Source of the DNA: Pseudocercospora fijiensis CIRAD86
Lineage: Eukaryota; Ascomycota; Dothideomycetes; Mycosphaerellales; Mycosphaerellaceae
NCBI RefSeq assembly: GCF_000340215.1
Contig: NW_006921534.1
Location: 5,386,169 to 5,450,168, forward strand
Direction of reading: 5' to 3'
DNA length: 64,000 nt
Shown: one piece after another, positions 10,246-20,077 of the stretch
Position numbering within the stretch: the first letter of the stretch is position 1
Layout: the number at the start of each line of letters is the position of its first letter
The notes under the pieces: model-generated
What the model was told of the DNA's origin: nothing
Databases searched by the model: none
The model's input: only the letters and a program-made list of their open reading frames with translations
Program-made: the position numbers and the translations under genes

Positions 10246-10414
10246 TGTGATTCTATCGAGACGAGACAGGTGATGGTGTTCTCTTGCAGGAGGTTGGCGG
10301 CCTCTTGATCGTTGCTGCCGGACCTGACTCCGCCGCCGCAGCCGAGCTGGCATTGGGACCATCACTTCCGCCCGACATTCAACAGCAGTCTCACCAAGCA
10401 CGATTAAAGGCGCC
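10246..10414. promoter_or_regulatory. Shared divergent promoter of MRPL8 and MIC12
   Basis: Only 169 nt separate the two start codons, both of nuclear genes for mitochondrial proteins. No clear TATA box. Co-regulation is an inference from the arrangement. Confidence 0.55.
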
Positions 10415-10829
10415 ATGGGGTTCACGACAGGGCTGGTAAGCGTCATGTATACTCAAAGGTGCTATATATCGCTAACAGTGCTACAAGCTGGGCGGCTTCA
10501 CCCTAACAGCCACAGTCTTATACCTCTCCATCAACCTTCATACTCGGAATCGAGTCCACCAAGCCGCTCTCCTACATCAACAATCCCTTCTGCTTGACAA
10601 CGTTGTTGCACCACAGCCGCCACTTCCGCCGCCCACAAACAGACAGGTACAAGCAGGATTGCTTGAGACTGCCAAGGATAAATGGAATGCTGAGCTCGAG
10701 AGGAACGTGAAAACATTGCAGCAATACGACTGGACTGCAGCATTCGAGAGGGTAGAGGAGAGCGCGGGGAACTTGATCAGAAGAGCATTTGACAAGGGCA
10801 AGGAGGGCGTGAAGGAGGTAAGCAAGTAG
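10415..10829 (+). CDS. MIC12: MICOS complex subunit Mic12 (Aim5)
   Basis: join(10415..10435, 10488..10829), 120 aa. Exon 1 codes for MGFTTGL only; a 52-nt intron with GTAAGC, GCTAAC branch site (10471) and AAG acceptor follows. The joined N-terminus [20 protein letters not shown] is the conserved single membrane span of fungal Mic12, followed by [16 protein letters not shown]. The C-terminal helix includes [20 protein letters not shown] and an amphipathic end [16 protein letters not shown]. Mic12 links the MIC60 and MIC10 parts of the MICOS complex at crista junctions of the inner mitochondrial membrane. Length fits the family. Confidence 0.88.
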
Positions 10830-12266
10830 AACAGCAGGACTTGCACGGGACGGTGCAACATGACAGAACAGTAAGATACCCTTTGTACAGCATGGAATCT
10901 AGAGAATGAGCGATCAAATGAGCGATTGCCTCAGTATTCAAAGTAACAACTCACAACACGGGTCACCTAGGCTCGATAACGCAAATGTGCATCCGTGCAC
11001 CACCATTGATCTGTACGCGTACATAACTTCCATTCGATACAAACAACTCTCGGCCGCACGCAATGGGCAAAACAACCTAGGTCGCCAGCCGATCTGAGAA
11101 AAACACGAAGCTGGACAAGAAAATAGAAGTCCCATCGTCAACTCTCGTTTGAAGAGCCTTGCGTCGGAGTTACGAAATCCCATCGCAGAGCTCGCCCTGG
11201 CCAAAGATCGCGGAGACGGCTACACTGACATCACTCACGAATGGCCATGAATAAGTCAGGTTGATGGAGAGATGCGCGATGAGAGTCACAAAATGCTTTT
11301 TGCCACAATTTCTTGACTCACTTCGACTTGAGAACGGCAGTTTCGACACAATCTCCTCCGTTGGCTCGACGTGCTCGGAGAGAACTTACGCTTCATCCAA
11401 TCTCTCACGATTGTCTGCGAGCACGAACTCTACATTGGATCCACTGAGGAGGAATTTGGCATCGTTGGCCTCTGGACGGACCTACATGGACGCTCAGCTT
11501 CAACAGCACGGACTGAGCGCCTACCAGTTTCAATAGCCAAATCCACGCGACAAGTTGCGCACGAGAGATAGCCACCAACATGGTCGTTATGGGGTGGACA
11601 ACTTCACACTAGCTGTCTGCGACCACCGCCTTACCTTGCAATCGTAGCCCGTGTCATCCTCAACCCATTTGGCTTGGTTGAGGAGGGTCAGCTTCAGCAA
11701 GCAGAGCCAGCTCGCCTGCGAACGTAACAGTGACTCTCAAACAGACTGTGTGCGAGCAAAGCGCATTAGCTCTACGGCAAGTCTCGTTCAGCACGACTAA
11801 TATTGTAAATAGAGGGTTGCTGCCAGCGTTAAAAGTTGGAGCAACGACCACAATTTTTTGGAGTGAGCCAAGGCTTGAGAGCATTAATGGATTCAATACA
11901 TGGTGACAGTCCTACCCTTTGACATGGAACGAGACTGTGGTTAAGTTAGCCCGGAGATCATGCTGTCTGGAAATCCACAGATTGAGCTGATTTTCACATG
12001 CTCAGGCACTAAAATTTGCCTGAATCGCGGGGCACATGGCGTCATCATTGATTTAGGCGCGTGAATGAAATCTGTCGCCCCCCATTGACTTTTTCTAGAC
12101 ACCGCACTCGTCCTTTTACGTCTTGATCAGTATAGTCCATTCCCTGGATAAATCAGCGTAGTGTCACCAAGGCTGAGGCGCACTGTGCATACGAATCCAA
12201 ATCAAGGCGCTCGCCCTCACTGCAGGACGACGACGCGAGTTCTGAACGCGCTGCTATACCCTCACA
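10830..12266. other. Intergenic, 1.4 kb, no gene recognised
   Basis: Several frames of 60-90 codons exist on both strands, but none shows a domain, good codon pattern or splice logic. The 3' flank of MIC12 and the promoter of RQC1 must lie here. Confidence 0.4.
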
Positions 12267-14552
12267 ATGTCCTCCCGCGCGTTGCGAAAAGCGCAGCGGG
12301 AGAAGGAAGAGCAAGAAAGACTGAAACAGCTTGAGCAAAAAGCACACGCGCTCGAGGAGGAGGAAGATGAAGAAGATGAGCGGGAGGCCGTAAAGTCCAA
12401 GAAGAGCGCATTTGCTATGCTGCGAGAAGAGGAGGACGAGGCTGAAGAGGATGAAGAGGATGATGAGGCTGGAGCACCGATACCTGAGGAGCCTGTTGCT
12501 ACAACAGCGCACAAGTCACCTGCCAAAAAGAAGAAGAAAAAGAAGAAGAAAGCCAAAGCAGGTACGGACAGGCGTGGGCAGGATACAGATGACGTGGATG
12601 AGATTGATGCCGCTCTCAAGTCATTGTCGACGAATGGCAAAGCTGCAGATTCCGGCAAGACTGCAGCAGGAGTGAATCCTGCCGTTGAAGAGGCGAACAG
12701 GCTTCTATCCATAGACACGAACAACTTACATGCCGCGAATGAGATGAAACGACTTTTCGGTCGAGCAGCTCTAGAGCAGGATCATGATGATCAGCAAGTG
12801 CCGGCAGGTGCAGTCGGTGGGAACAGGAGACAGCAACGGCGGGTGCAGCACGTTGGCTTAGCCCAAGCATTGCGAGGACAACGTGTAGATGGCCGATCGG
12901 GAGGTCTTGCTGCCATGGCACTGCGAAGAAACATTTTCATTCAAGGCAAAGAAGAGTGGCCCGTAGCGACGGGTGGTGGCCTAGGTATGGAGGTCGAGGA
13001 GAAGCGAGCTGATGGCACAGTGCTGTACAAATTCGTGCATAACAGCGCGTACCAAGATGTACAGTCTCAATTTGAGAGCTGCGTGGCTTCAATGGACCCA
13101 AACCGCCTCATTGTGCTTCTACAACACAACCCATACCACATTTCAACATTGCTTCAGGTCTCCGAGATCGCCAAGCAGGAACGAGATCACTCGACATCTG
13201 GCGATCTGCTTGAGCGCGCTCTCTTCTCGCTGGGACGAGCCGTACACAGCACGTTTGCCAAGAATCTTGCAGAAGGTAAAGCAAGACTCGATTTCCGACG
13301 AGCAGAAAACCGCGAGTTCTGGTTGGCAAGTTGGCGCTACATTCAGAATCTGACCATGCGAGCGACATGGCGGACAGTGTACGAGTGGGCGAAAATGCTC
13401 CTCTCGCTATCGCCGGAGAATGATCCATACGCTCTTTGGCTGGTGCTAGATCAGTATGCGATCCGGTCGAAGCAGGAATTGGACTACCTCAACCTGAGCA
13501 GGAACGGATCACTCAAAGCTGGCCATGTAAATATGCCAAATGTGATACTCAGTCAAGGCCTTGCTGAATGCCAAGCTGGCAACAAGAGCAAGGGTCAACA
13601 ATTGCTGTTCTCGGCGATAGGCAAGTATCCCTACATCATCGCGAGACTCATGCAAGAGCTCAACGTGGATGCACCTCCTGCAGTCTGGGGTAAGGAGCCT
13701 GGTTCGATGAAGGAAGAGCTCTTTACTGAGCTCTACGCCACGCGAGCAAAGGATCTTTGGAATACGCCAGAGAACACAAATCTCCTGATTGAAACTGCCA
13801 GTGCTGTACCGCCAGAGACGGCAACGGCTTCTACAGATTCTTCGGACATCACGCAAAATGTGGCAAGGCATGTGATACTATCAGATACGCCCGCACTGAT
13901 CGCTCTGATACCACGACACTTCACCGAGCAGCTCGAAAGCGCCTCTGATCCACTGCCACCTGACGATGGTTTCACGTCATACCTTTCGCGTCGCCGAGGC
14001 TCAGAGAGACCCGGAGGAGACAGCCTCATTGGCACAGCGAGGTATCGAGAAGAGACTCGAGAGATTTCAACGCTCAATCGATTCTTTAGTCAGCTCTTCC
14101 CGTGGTATGGTCGCGCACAACAAGCCGGTGCTGCGGCGGCCAGCGAAGATGGCGCAGCAGACGAGCAGCCGCCTACAAGCGAAGAGGAGATGATGCGTCA
14201 AGTTCGTGAAGCAGGCATATCTGAAGAAGACTTTCGAGCTCATGCTCAGCGTCTGATTGAGCTACAGAATGATGTCGGTGGTGACACTTCGGATTCTGAC
14301 ACCGACATCTACCAGCGGCTTGCCGTGAATCCACGAGTGCCTGGCTCAGATCGCGACCAGAGAGTTCTGCAGCTGTTGCAAGACTTTGAGGGGAGTCTCG
14401 GGGAGGACTTCCAAAATCTGAGCCAGACAGAGCAGGTGGTGAGAATTGAAGAGCGCATCGCTTCCTTCTTGAGGGAAGTACAGGGCTCGGGATTCGAGAC
14501 GGAAGGCAACAGAAACGCACGAGTTGACGATGCCTCTGATGACGACGCGTGA
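12267..14552 (+). CDS. RQC1: Ribosome quality control complex subunit Rqc1 / TCF25 family
   Basis: Single-exon frame of 761 aa. Residues 1-120 are charged and low in complexity (acidic runs, a poly-Lys block near residue 85), as in TCF25/Nulp1 proteins. The conserved core begins near residue 225 (EEWPVATGGGLGMEV) and includes FVHNSAYQDVQSQFESCV, DPNRLIVLLQHNPYHISTLL, LLERALFSLGRAVHSTF and AENREFWLASWRYIQNLT, then ENDPYALWLVLDQYAIRS. These are hallmark segments of the family. Rqc1 works with Ltn1 and Rqc2 on stalled 60S subunits and helps form K48 ubiquitin chains on nascent peptides. The C-terminus holds an acidic low-complexity tail. The gene is intronless here, and the start MSSRALRKAQREKEEQ is typical. 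Confidence 0.92.
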   Translation: MSSRALRKAQREKEEQERLKQLEQKAHALEEEEDEEDEREAVKSKKSAFAMLREEEDEAEEDEEDDEAGAPIPEEPVATTAHKSPAKKKKKKKKKAKAGTDRRGQDTDDVDEIDAALKSLSTNGKAADSGKTAAGVNPAVEEANRLLSIDTNNLHAANEMKRLFGRAALEQDHDDQQVPAGAVGGNRRQQRRVQHVGLAQALRGQRVDGRSGGLAAMALRRNIFIQGKEEWPVATGGGLGMEVEEKRADGTVLYKFVHNSAYQDVQSQFESCVASMDPNRLIVLLQHNPYHISTLLQVSEIAKQERDHSTSGDLLERALFSLGRAVHSTFAKNLAEGKARLDFRRAENREFWLASWRYIQNLTMRATWRTVYEWAKMLLSLSPENDPYALWLVLDQYAIRSKQELDYLNLSRNGSLKAGHVNMPNVILSQGLAECQAGNKSKGQQLLFSAIGKYPYIIARLMQELNVDAPPAVWGKEPGSMKEELFTELYATRAKDLWNTPENTNLLIETASAVPPETATASTDSSDITQNVARHVILSDTPALIALIPRHFTEQLESASDPLPPDDGFTSYLSRRRGSERPGGDSLIGTARYREETREISTLNRFFSQLFPWYGRAQQAGAAAASEDGAADEQPPTSEEEMMRQVREAGISEEDFRAHAQRLIELQNDVGGDTSDSDTDIYQRLAVNPRVPGSDRDQRVLQLLQDFEGSLGEDFQNLSQTEQVVRIEERIASFLREVQGSGFETEGNRNARVDDASDDDA

Positions 14553-14746
14553 AAAACATGCGACTATGTGCCCGCTATCTAGCATGAAGCTTTTAACACG
14601 CTTTCGCTTGCACCAATAGATGTGTAATTGGAGCGTCGAAGATTTCACTGAATTCTTCTATCTGCTGCTCACCCCCGAGAACGTCGCTTCCTTTATTTGC
14701 TCATTTGGTCAATAGTGGTCGATCGCCGAAAAAGCTTCTAGTCATG
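14553..14746. other. Convergent 3' ends of RQC1 and the PhyH gene
   Basis: 194 nt between stop codons. Overlapping 3' UTRs are likely. Nothing else seen. Confidence 0.4.
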
Positions 14747-16066
14747 CTAAGAGCCGGACTTCATCCCCTGTCGAAAAGGCGTATGCAAATGCGTATCTCT
14801 AAACATCCCAACCGCATTCTCCAACCTCCTAACAAAAATCCCCTCTCTAACCTCCCCCTCAACACCCCCAAAAGCTCCGTTCGTAACAAACCCCAACATC
14901 CTCCTCACCTTATCCGACATCCCCGCCTCAACCTCCGGTCGAATCGACAGAAAATTATTCTCTTGCTGCCGAACAAAACTCCGCATAAAAAACATCAAAA
15001 TCACAGGTCTCTCACCCTCGCTCATCCGGTTCGGCCCAGTAGCATGCCATAATCGACTCTCAAACACCAGCGCCGTACCAGCCGGACCTTCCGCCGCGAT
15101 GGATCCTTCAATAGAAAACGGATCGTCGGGGGCAAAATTGCCCAAATGACTTCCAGGCCAAACTCTCGTGCCACCATTCTCCGCCGTAACATCTTCGAGA
15201 AACCACATGATGTTCAACCCAAAATACAGATCTCGAACCGGAGGCTGGATTCCGACTTGATCGGTGTGAACCATCATCGGGACGTTTCCGGGTCGGGCGA
15301 TGTTGGCGCTATAACTGTGGATTAAGAAGTAGTCGCCTAACATCTCGGGGACGATGTCGTCGATTAATGGGTGTTCGAGGAGGTGGTGGAATTCTGGACC
15401 TTTGTTGATTAGGGTCCAGATTCTTTGGTTCACGGCTTTGGGACCGCCGTCGTGCTTTGAGACTCCGGCGTTGATTTCGCCGGCGGCTTGTTGTTGGAGT
15501 GCGGAACGGAGGGTCGAGATTTCGTCGGGAGTTAGGGCGTTGGAGACGAGGCCGTATCCCCATTTCTTGACGTCGGAGAGGGCTTGTTCGATGTCTTGAG
15601 TAGGTTTGGGGAGCTTTTCAGAGGATGGGGCTGAAGGGAGGTTGGTTCGATCGACTGGGCAGAGGTAGTCGGCGAATTTTACGGCGGTTTTGATATCGCC
15701 CTTTGGAAGTGTGGTTTCGTCGAAGAATCCGTCTTTGAAGAGTCCGTAGCGAGGTTCGAGCTTGCCTTCTACGAATTGTTTGATGTATTCTGGTTTGATT
15801 TTGACGCTGCAGGCTGGTTCTTCGTCATGAGAAGAGGTTAAGACGGGTTCTGAGCGGGCGTCGAGGTAGAGAGGTCCGGACTCTAGGCCGATGTCGAGCT
15901 TGAGTATCGCGTTCAAGGGCGACATTTTGGGTAGATGTTCCTTTACCAGAGCCAAAGCTCGCTGGGACTCATTTACTTTCTGCCGTCGCTTGTATGTCGA
16001 TTCGGAGGCTCCGTTGATGACATTTGCGTGGCCATTCTCAGGCGATGCGAGGATACCTGGAGCCAT
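14747..16066 (-). CDS. SCP2-like / phytanoyl-CoA dioxygenase (PhyH) fusion protein
   Basis: 439 aa, no intron. Residues about 47-135 look like an SCP2-type lipid-transfer domain (LNAILKLDIG, PLYLDARSE, ACSVKIKPEYIKQFVEGKLE, GDIKTAVKFADYL). Residues about 155-370 form a PhyH-type Fe(II)/2-oxoglutarate oxygenase: VHTD at 266-269 supplies His267 and Asp269, LWHATGPN the distal His341, and Arg353 in GERPVILMFF would bind 2-oxoglutarate. All expected catalytic residues are present. Such enzymes hydroxylate acyl-CoAs or other hydrophobic small molecules; the lipid-transfer domain suggests a lipidic substrate, but the real one is unknown. The start MAPGILASPENGH is the first Met. No other biosynthetic gene is adjacent. 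Confidence 0.8.
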   Translation of the reverse strand: MAPGILASPENGHANVINGASESTYKRRQKVNESQRALALVKEHLPKMSPLNAILKLDIGLESGPLYLDARSEPVLTSSHDEEPACSVKIKPEYIKQFVEGKLEPRYGLFKDGFFDETTLPKGDIKTAVKFADYLCPVDRTNLPSAPSSEKLPKPTQDIEQALSDVKKWGYGLVSNALTPDEISTLRSALQQQAAGEINAGVSKHDGGPKAVNQRIWTLINKGPEFHHLLEHPLIDDIVPEMLGDYFLIHSYSANIARPGNVPMMVHTDQVGIQPPVRDLYFGLNIMWFLEDVTAENGGTRVWPGSHLGNFAPDDPFSIEGSIAAEGPAGTALVFESRLWHATGPNRMSEGERPVILMFFMRSFVRQQENNFLSIRPEVEAGMSDKVRRMLGFVTNGAFGGVEGEVREGIFVRRLENAVGMFRDTHLHTPFRQGMKSGS

Positions 16067-16540
16067 CGTGCTGAGGGCAGCCTGAGTTCAACAAATTCGT
16101 CAGAAAGACCGATGTGTCTTCAACTTGTGAGTCTGGTGCTAAGGATCGTGCAGAAGTTCACCTCGGAAGATCTCATGATATTGTGTTGAGATAAATAATG
16201 CTGGATAGAGAGCTGGCAGCTCACGTTGCACAACCGCATCGAGCGGAGAAAGCTCTACTCGCTTGTGAACATCGTGCGGGGACGACAGAAAGGAGCTCCA
16301 AGGTATCTTGTGAGAGTAGTACTTGCCATTCCTCAAATGGTAGCTGGACAGCCGAGCGACGATTAACCCCAGAGAGCCTCGGCGATGAGGATCTTCAAGA
16401 TCATGGCCCAGGAATCGGCTGCGTTGCCCTGAATGAGTCCTAAGCAGGTGTTCAACAGTGACAGCCAGGCCAGTGCAGATACATTGATCATCTTTCGAAG
16501 TTTCAGCAGGACGCACTAATGGAAGGATGATTCGTTCCAG

Positions 16541-16576
16541 GTAGGAACCCACCCGGGTCTAAACGGGTGGTTCTAC
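16541..16576. repeat. Imperfect inverted repeat (hairpin)
   Basis: Left arm GTAGGAACCCACCCG and right arm CGGGTGGTTCTAC pair over 13 bp with two single-base bulges around an 8-nt loop. Confidence 0.6.
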
Positions 16577-16988
16577 GGTACCGTTCCTGAAGATTCCTTG
16601 TGAATCATCTTGGGGATTTCTACATTGGTGCCGTCCCTGTGAGAAGTTACATAGTGCGCCTCGGCGTAAGGCTCCGAGTAATGTTTTTTTGTTTTGGATG
16701 TTTTGGTGTGACTTCCCAATTTGGACGCGCAGCATCATTCACTCAACGCTCACACATGCGGACCCACCCGCGCCAGATTAGCGCATAAGTAAAAGTTGAA
16801 ATTCAGTAATAGCATCCAATCACAGCGCAAGTCTTCCCCTTAGTCACAAGATGACTTCGAGCTGCCCGAAGTTCCTGCCTTGCATCAATGCGCAATCATG
16901 CACCTCGGTCACATTGATGATTTTGAGCCAGGGTGTCCTTCACAGGTGCGAGACTGTGATTGGTGTTTCTGTTTTGTTTTGCTTTTCC

Positions 16989-17104
16989 AAATCTTGCCAG
17001 TTCACCAAGCGGGTTTCGAACCCCCAGCCATTATCTTTTTTTTTTAATTCTTGTCTTAAATCTTGCCAGATCATTAAGCACCTCAGCCATTATATTTTTT
17101 TTAA
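16989..17104. repeat. Degenerate direct repeat ending in T-runs
   Basis: AAATCTTGCCAG at 16989 and again at 17058 (69-nt offset). Each is followed by an AAGC element, then CAGCCATTAT and a run of eight or more T. The first copy also carries GTTTCGAACCC. Confidence 0.6.
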
Positions 17105-17375
17105 AAAAAGAAATCTGTCGCAAACATGAGCTTACTTTACCGTCAGAGCAAGCTGCTGCTGCGCTGAGAGCTCCGTATGAGATGAAAGTCGAAGCGCGTG
17201 GCGCTTTGCTTGACGATAAGCCGGTAATATTCGCAAAGGCTTTGCCAACATCATGCGAGTGAGTGAACCTCCGCAGGCCGATCACATGAAAAGGGGAATG
17301 CCTAAGCTTGTCAGGTCGATTCTCTTCTTTCCCTTGCGCACAACTCACCACTTCAACTCCTCGCCGCGCCGCAGC

Positions 17376-17640
17376 CCACAATGACAAAGCATAGCCCCAG
17401 AAAGCGCCGCAGCAAGGAGTAAGATCGAGCGTTCAATTCCGGCCTGGCGCTGCAATGTATCTTCTTTCTGGTGATCACGGCACTCCACTACACGTACGTC
17501 CTCAAAGCCGGTACAAACAACCAAAAATCCAGGATAGCGGGAAGGAGGTGGATGCGAGCATCACGCCGTCTTGGATTGTATCGATACAGATCGTCGCAGT
17601 GATGCCGCTGTTCCATCAACTGTATGATGTGTAAGTGCCC
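17376..17640 (+). pseudogene. Possible remnant of a small membrane-protein gene
   Basis: ATG at 17381 opens TKHSPRKRRSKE and then hits a stop. Just downstream in the same frame is a hydrophobic segment LALQCIFFLVITALHYTYVL, and in another frame ITPSWIVSIQIVAVMPLFHQ runs up to a GTAAGT. Two hydrophobic helices with a basic start suggest a small two-span membrane protein. I cannot join the pieces with convincing introns, so it is either decayed or not a gene. The family is unknown. Confidence 0.2.
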
Positions 17641-17950
17641 GACCCCGAGTCCCTTCGCATCTGCTGACACTCACGGCGATAGCGCTCGACTGATCCATGG
17701 CGCGCGGCGTGATAGACTCGACTATTCCACCTGTCTCTCCTGGAAAGTCGTTGGAAATTTCTGCAATCGCATGGTGATCTATCTCGTCTGGAGTTGGTCG
17801 ACGACCCGGCTCCTCTGCCGCTATGCGGCCAGTCTGCCACAACCTGAAGCGCCGCTTGGAACCATCGGTGACGGGCAGACGGACCATGCGCTACAGTCTG
17901 CAGCTTGGCCTACTTCGTGATTATGAGATTCGAACAGCCAGCTTCTGGTA

Positions 17951-18043
17951 TGATGCTACGCAAGATGTCTCCACTCTGGGAATTTGCAAGACCGGTCTTT
18001 GGAGTGATGCTCCGCAAGATGTCGCAATGCTTGGATTTTGCAA
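17951..18043. repeat. Two-copy tandem repeat, 54-bp period
   Basis: TGATGCTACGCAAGATGTC at 17951 recurs as TGATGCTCCGCAAGATGTC at 18005, and similarity continues to TTTGCAA in both units. The period is a multiple of three. Two frames stay open across both units, but no gene is recognised. Confidence 0.55.
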
Positions 18044-18390
18044 AGCACACTTTCAACATGATGCCGAGGGAGAAGCGTGAGTGACAGTCATCAACCTGCG
18101 TACGCTCCGAGCATGCTCGGTGCCGGCGACTGTTGGGAAGGTGTAGATGAAGACGAGGAGAGCAGCCAACGACCTGTCGCAGGAGTGCGCGCCAGACTCT
18201 GAACCACGAAAAAGCGGCCTCGACAGCTAAGGAGGCGATACGAGAATTTTCAACTGCTCAAAGAATGAGCGAATTTTGTAGTATCATGGGCGATAGGAAT
18301 TGAGCAGGCTCAAGATCAGGATGCATACAGGTACTGCAACGAGGAGGATATACTTACAATGATCCATCGCCCACCCTCCATCCGATCATT
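18044..18390. other. Intergenic, no feature
   Basis: 3' flank of the reductase gene. No recognisable content. Confidence 0.4.
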
Positions 18391-19452
18391 TCACTTCACA
18401 AGTCCATACTCCTTTAAACTCGCCGCACTACTCAAAATCGCTTCCTTCGCACTCCTCGGCTGCCAGCCCAGCAGCTCCTTCGCCTTCTCATTCGAAGCCG
18501 GCTTTGCTTTACCAAGCTCCGGAGCAACAAGAGCCACAGCATCATCAAAATGTCCCATAACACGCACCACGAAGCTCGGGATCCTCCAGCTCGCCACTTT
18601 CTTACAATCCCCATCCGACAACCCAGTCCTAAGCATCTCCGCCACATCCTTGATCCAAACAAATCGATCATCAGATTGAGCAATAAAGCGTTCCCCCTCC
18701 GCTTTCGGATGTTTCATCGCGAGAAGATGCAAATCCGCCACATCGCGTACATCAACCACACCTAAACCCAGATTCGGAATTCCCGTCATAGTGCCATTGA
18801 GAAGGCGAAGTGGAAGGTCCAAACTCGCCGCAAGCTTCGAATTCAAAATCGGACCGAAAATCCCACAAGGGCAGATGACACTCAATTCCATTTTCCCGCC
18901 TTCTTTCTCTATGAAATCCCACGCAGCTTTCTCCGCGATGATCTTGCTTTTCTGATAGGCGGGGGCGCGATGATGTGGAGTTTTTAGGTTCGCCCAGTCT
19001 TCTTCTGTGAAGGGATCATTCGCTGCTCGAGCGTTGTGTCCGAAAATTACGGCAGCGAGAGAACTGGTCACGACAACTCTTTTGATTGTGCCCGTCTTCT
19101 TCGCGGCGCGTAAGACGCGTAATGTGCCATCTCTTGCTGGGGCGATGAATTCGTTTTCGTCTTTCGGCGTTACTAACGTGAGAGGAGAGGCTACGTGGAG
19201 GATAAAGTCACAGCCAGCACAGGCTTCTTCCCATCCATCGTCTTTATTCAAATCTGCCACGAAGAAGCGCACGCTGTTCGCTTCAGAGGTGGTCGCGCCG
19301 CCGTTTCGTAGAGCTTGTCGGATGCCTGTGGATTGCTTGAGATTGCGGACCGTCGTACGTAGTCTGTAGCCTTGCTTGAGTGCGTGGAGGATGCAATATG
19401 AGCCTAGGAAACCTGAGCCTCCTGTCACAAGAATGGTCTCGTCTGACTCCAT
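18391..19452 (-). CDS. NAD(P)-dependent extended-SDR reductase (dihydroflavonol-4-reductase / GRE2-like)
   Basis: 353 aa, single exon. TGGSGFLGSY at residues 10-19 is the Rossmann NAD(P)-binding motif, VRFFVADLNKDDGWEEA the second strand with the Asp, and VVVTSSLAAV gives the catalytic Ser near 131. AYQKSKIIAEKAAW gives Tyr166 and Lys170 (YxxxK). CDFILHVASP and RDGTLRVLRAAKK are typical for the DFR/cinnamoyl-CoA-reductase-like group that includes fungal GRE2 (methylglyoxal reductase) and aldehyde reductase II. It probably reduces a carbonyl with NADPH in the cytosol; the substrate is unknown. No biosynthetic partner genes sit beside it. Confidence 0.9.
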   Translation of the reverse strand: MESDETILVTGGSGFLGSYCILHALKQGYRLRTTVRNLKQSTGIRQALRNGGATTSEANSVRFFVADLNKDDGWEEACAGCDFILHVASPLTLVTPKDENEFIAPARDGTLRVLRAAKKTGTIKRVVVTSSLAAVIFGHNARAANDPFTEEDWANLKTPHHRAPAYQKSKIIAEKAAWDFIEKEGGKMELSVICPCGIFGPILNSKLAASLDLPLRLLNGTMTGIPNLGLGVVDVRDVADLHLLAMKHPKAEGERFIAQSDDRFVWIKDVAEMLRTGLSDGDCKKVASWRIPSFVVRVMGHFDDAVALVAPELGKAKPASNEKAKELLGWQPRSAKEAILSSAASLKEYGLVK

Positions 19453-20077
19453 GGAGTTGTAGAGGGAAGGAGGGGCTCAGGGCGAGCTGAAACAGCAATT
19501 GGTGGATTCATGAGGACCTGTTGGTTCGCATGTGAGCATGGGCAGGGAGCCGTACTTTTATGCTTCAGCTTTCATCAAGACGCGTGGTAACTAAATGCCT
19601 GCTCGCGGAGACAGGCATGGTGCTATTGTTAGGATATCCAGGGTTACGTGAGCATCCGTGCTGGCTACGTCGTTTGGGCATCCCACAAGACATGACAACG
19701 ATGCCAGACTGCTAGGCATGATATATACAAAGGTACAGCGTATCATGACAGGAAGATGAAGCTGGAAAGAACGGAGGTGGAGAGAGGAAGGGACGCTAGA
19801 AATTGATTAAATGAACATTAATATTGATTCAGGGTAATGAAAAGTGGAATGCGCGGTGCTGTTCAGGTCACTAACTCACTATACCAATCATACATATCGT
19901 GCTTGTAAGATTACTATATCATACACATATCCACAAGATGAAAATGCTAGGGTATCTCTATCCCAACCACGCCACGCTTTCGTAACAACTCCTTTGCAGG
20001 ATACCCTTTTCTTCGCACCCATTGTGCAAACGCCACGCTAACAAAACCGAGAGACTTGGAGGGGAAACTCGAACGAG
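19453..20077. other. Intergenic, reductase promoter side
   Basis: No gene seen. It includes a single ACGCGT at about 19580, whose occurrence is compatible with chance. Confidence 0.4.

Larger units (their letters stand above)
16067..17375. other. Intergenic, 1.3 kb, with a hairpin and a direct repeat
   Basis: No gene recognised. It contains an imperfect inverted repeat at 16541-16576 and a degenerate direct repeat at 16989-17104 with T-rich ends. Confidence 0.4.

Noticed and set aside
17005..17030. T-arm/B-box-like GGTTCGAAACC on the minus strand
   Set aside because: No acceptor stem or D-arm at the right distance; kept only as part of a direct repeat.
14747..19452. Secondary-metabolite cluster around the PhyH and SDR genes
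   Set aside because: No backbone synthase, P450, regulator or dedicated transporter lies between or beside them, and 2.3 kb without a clear gene separates the two.
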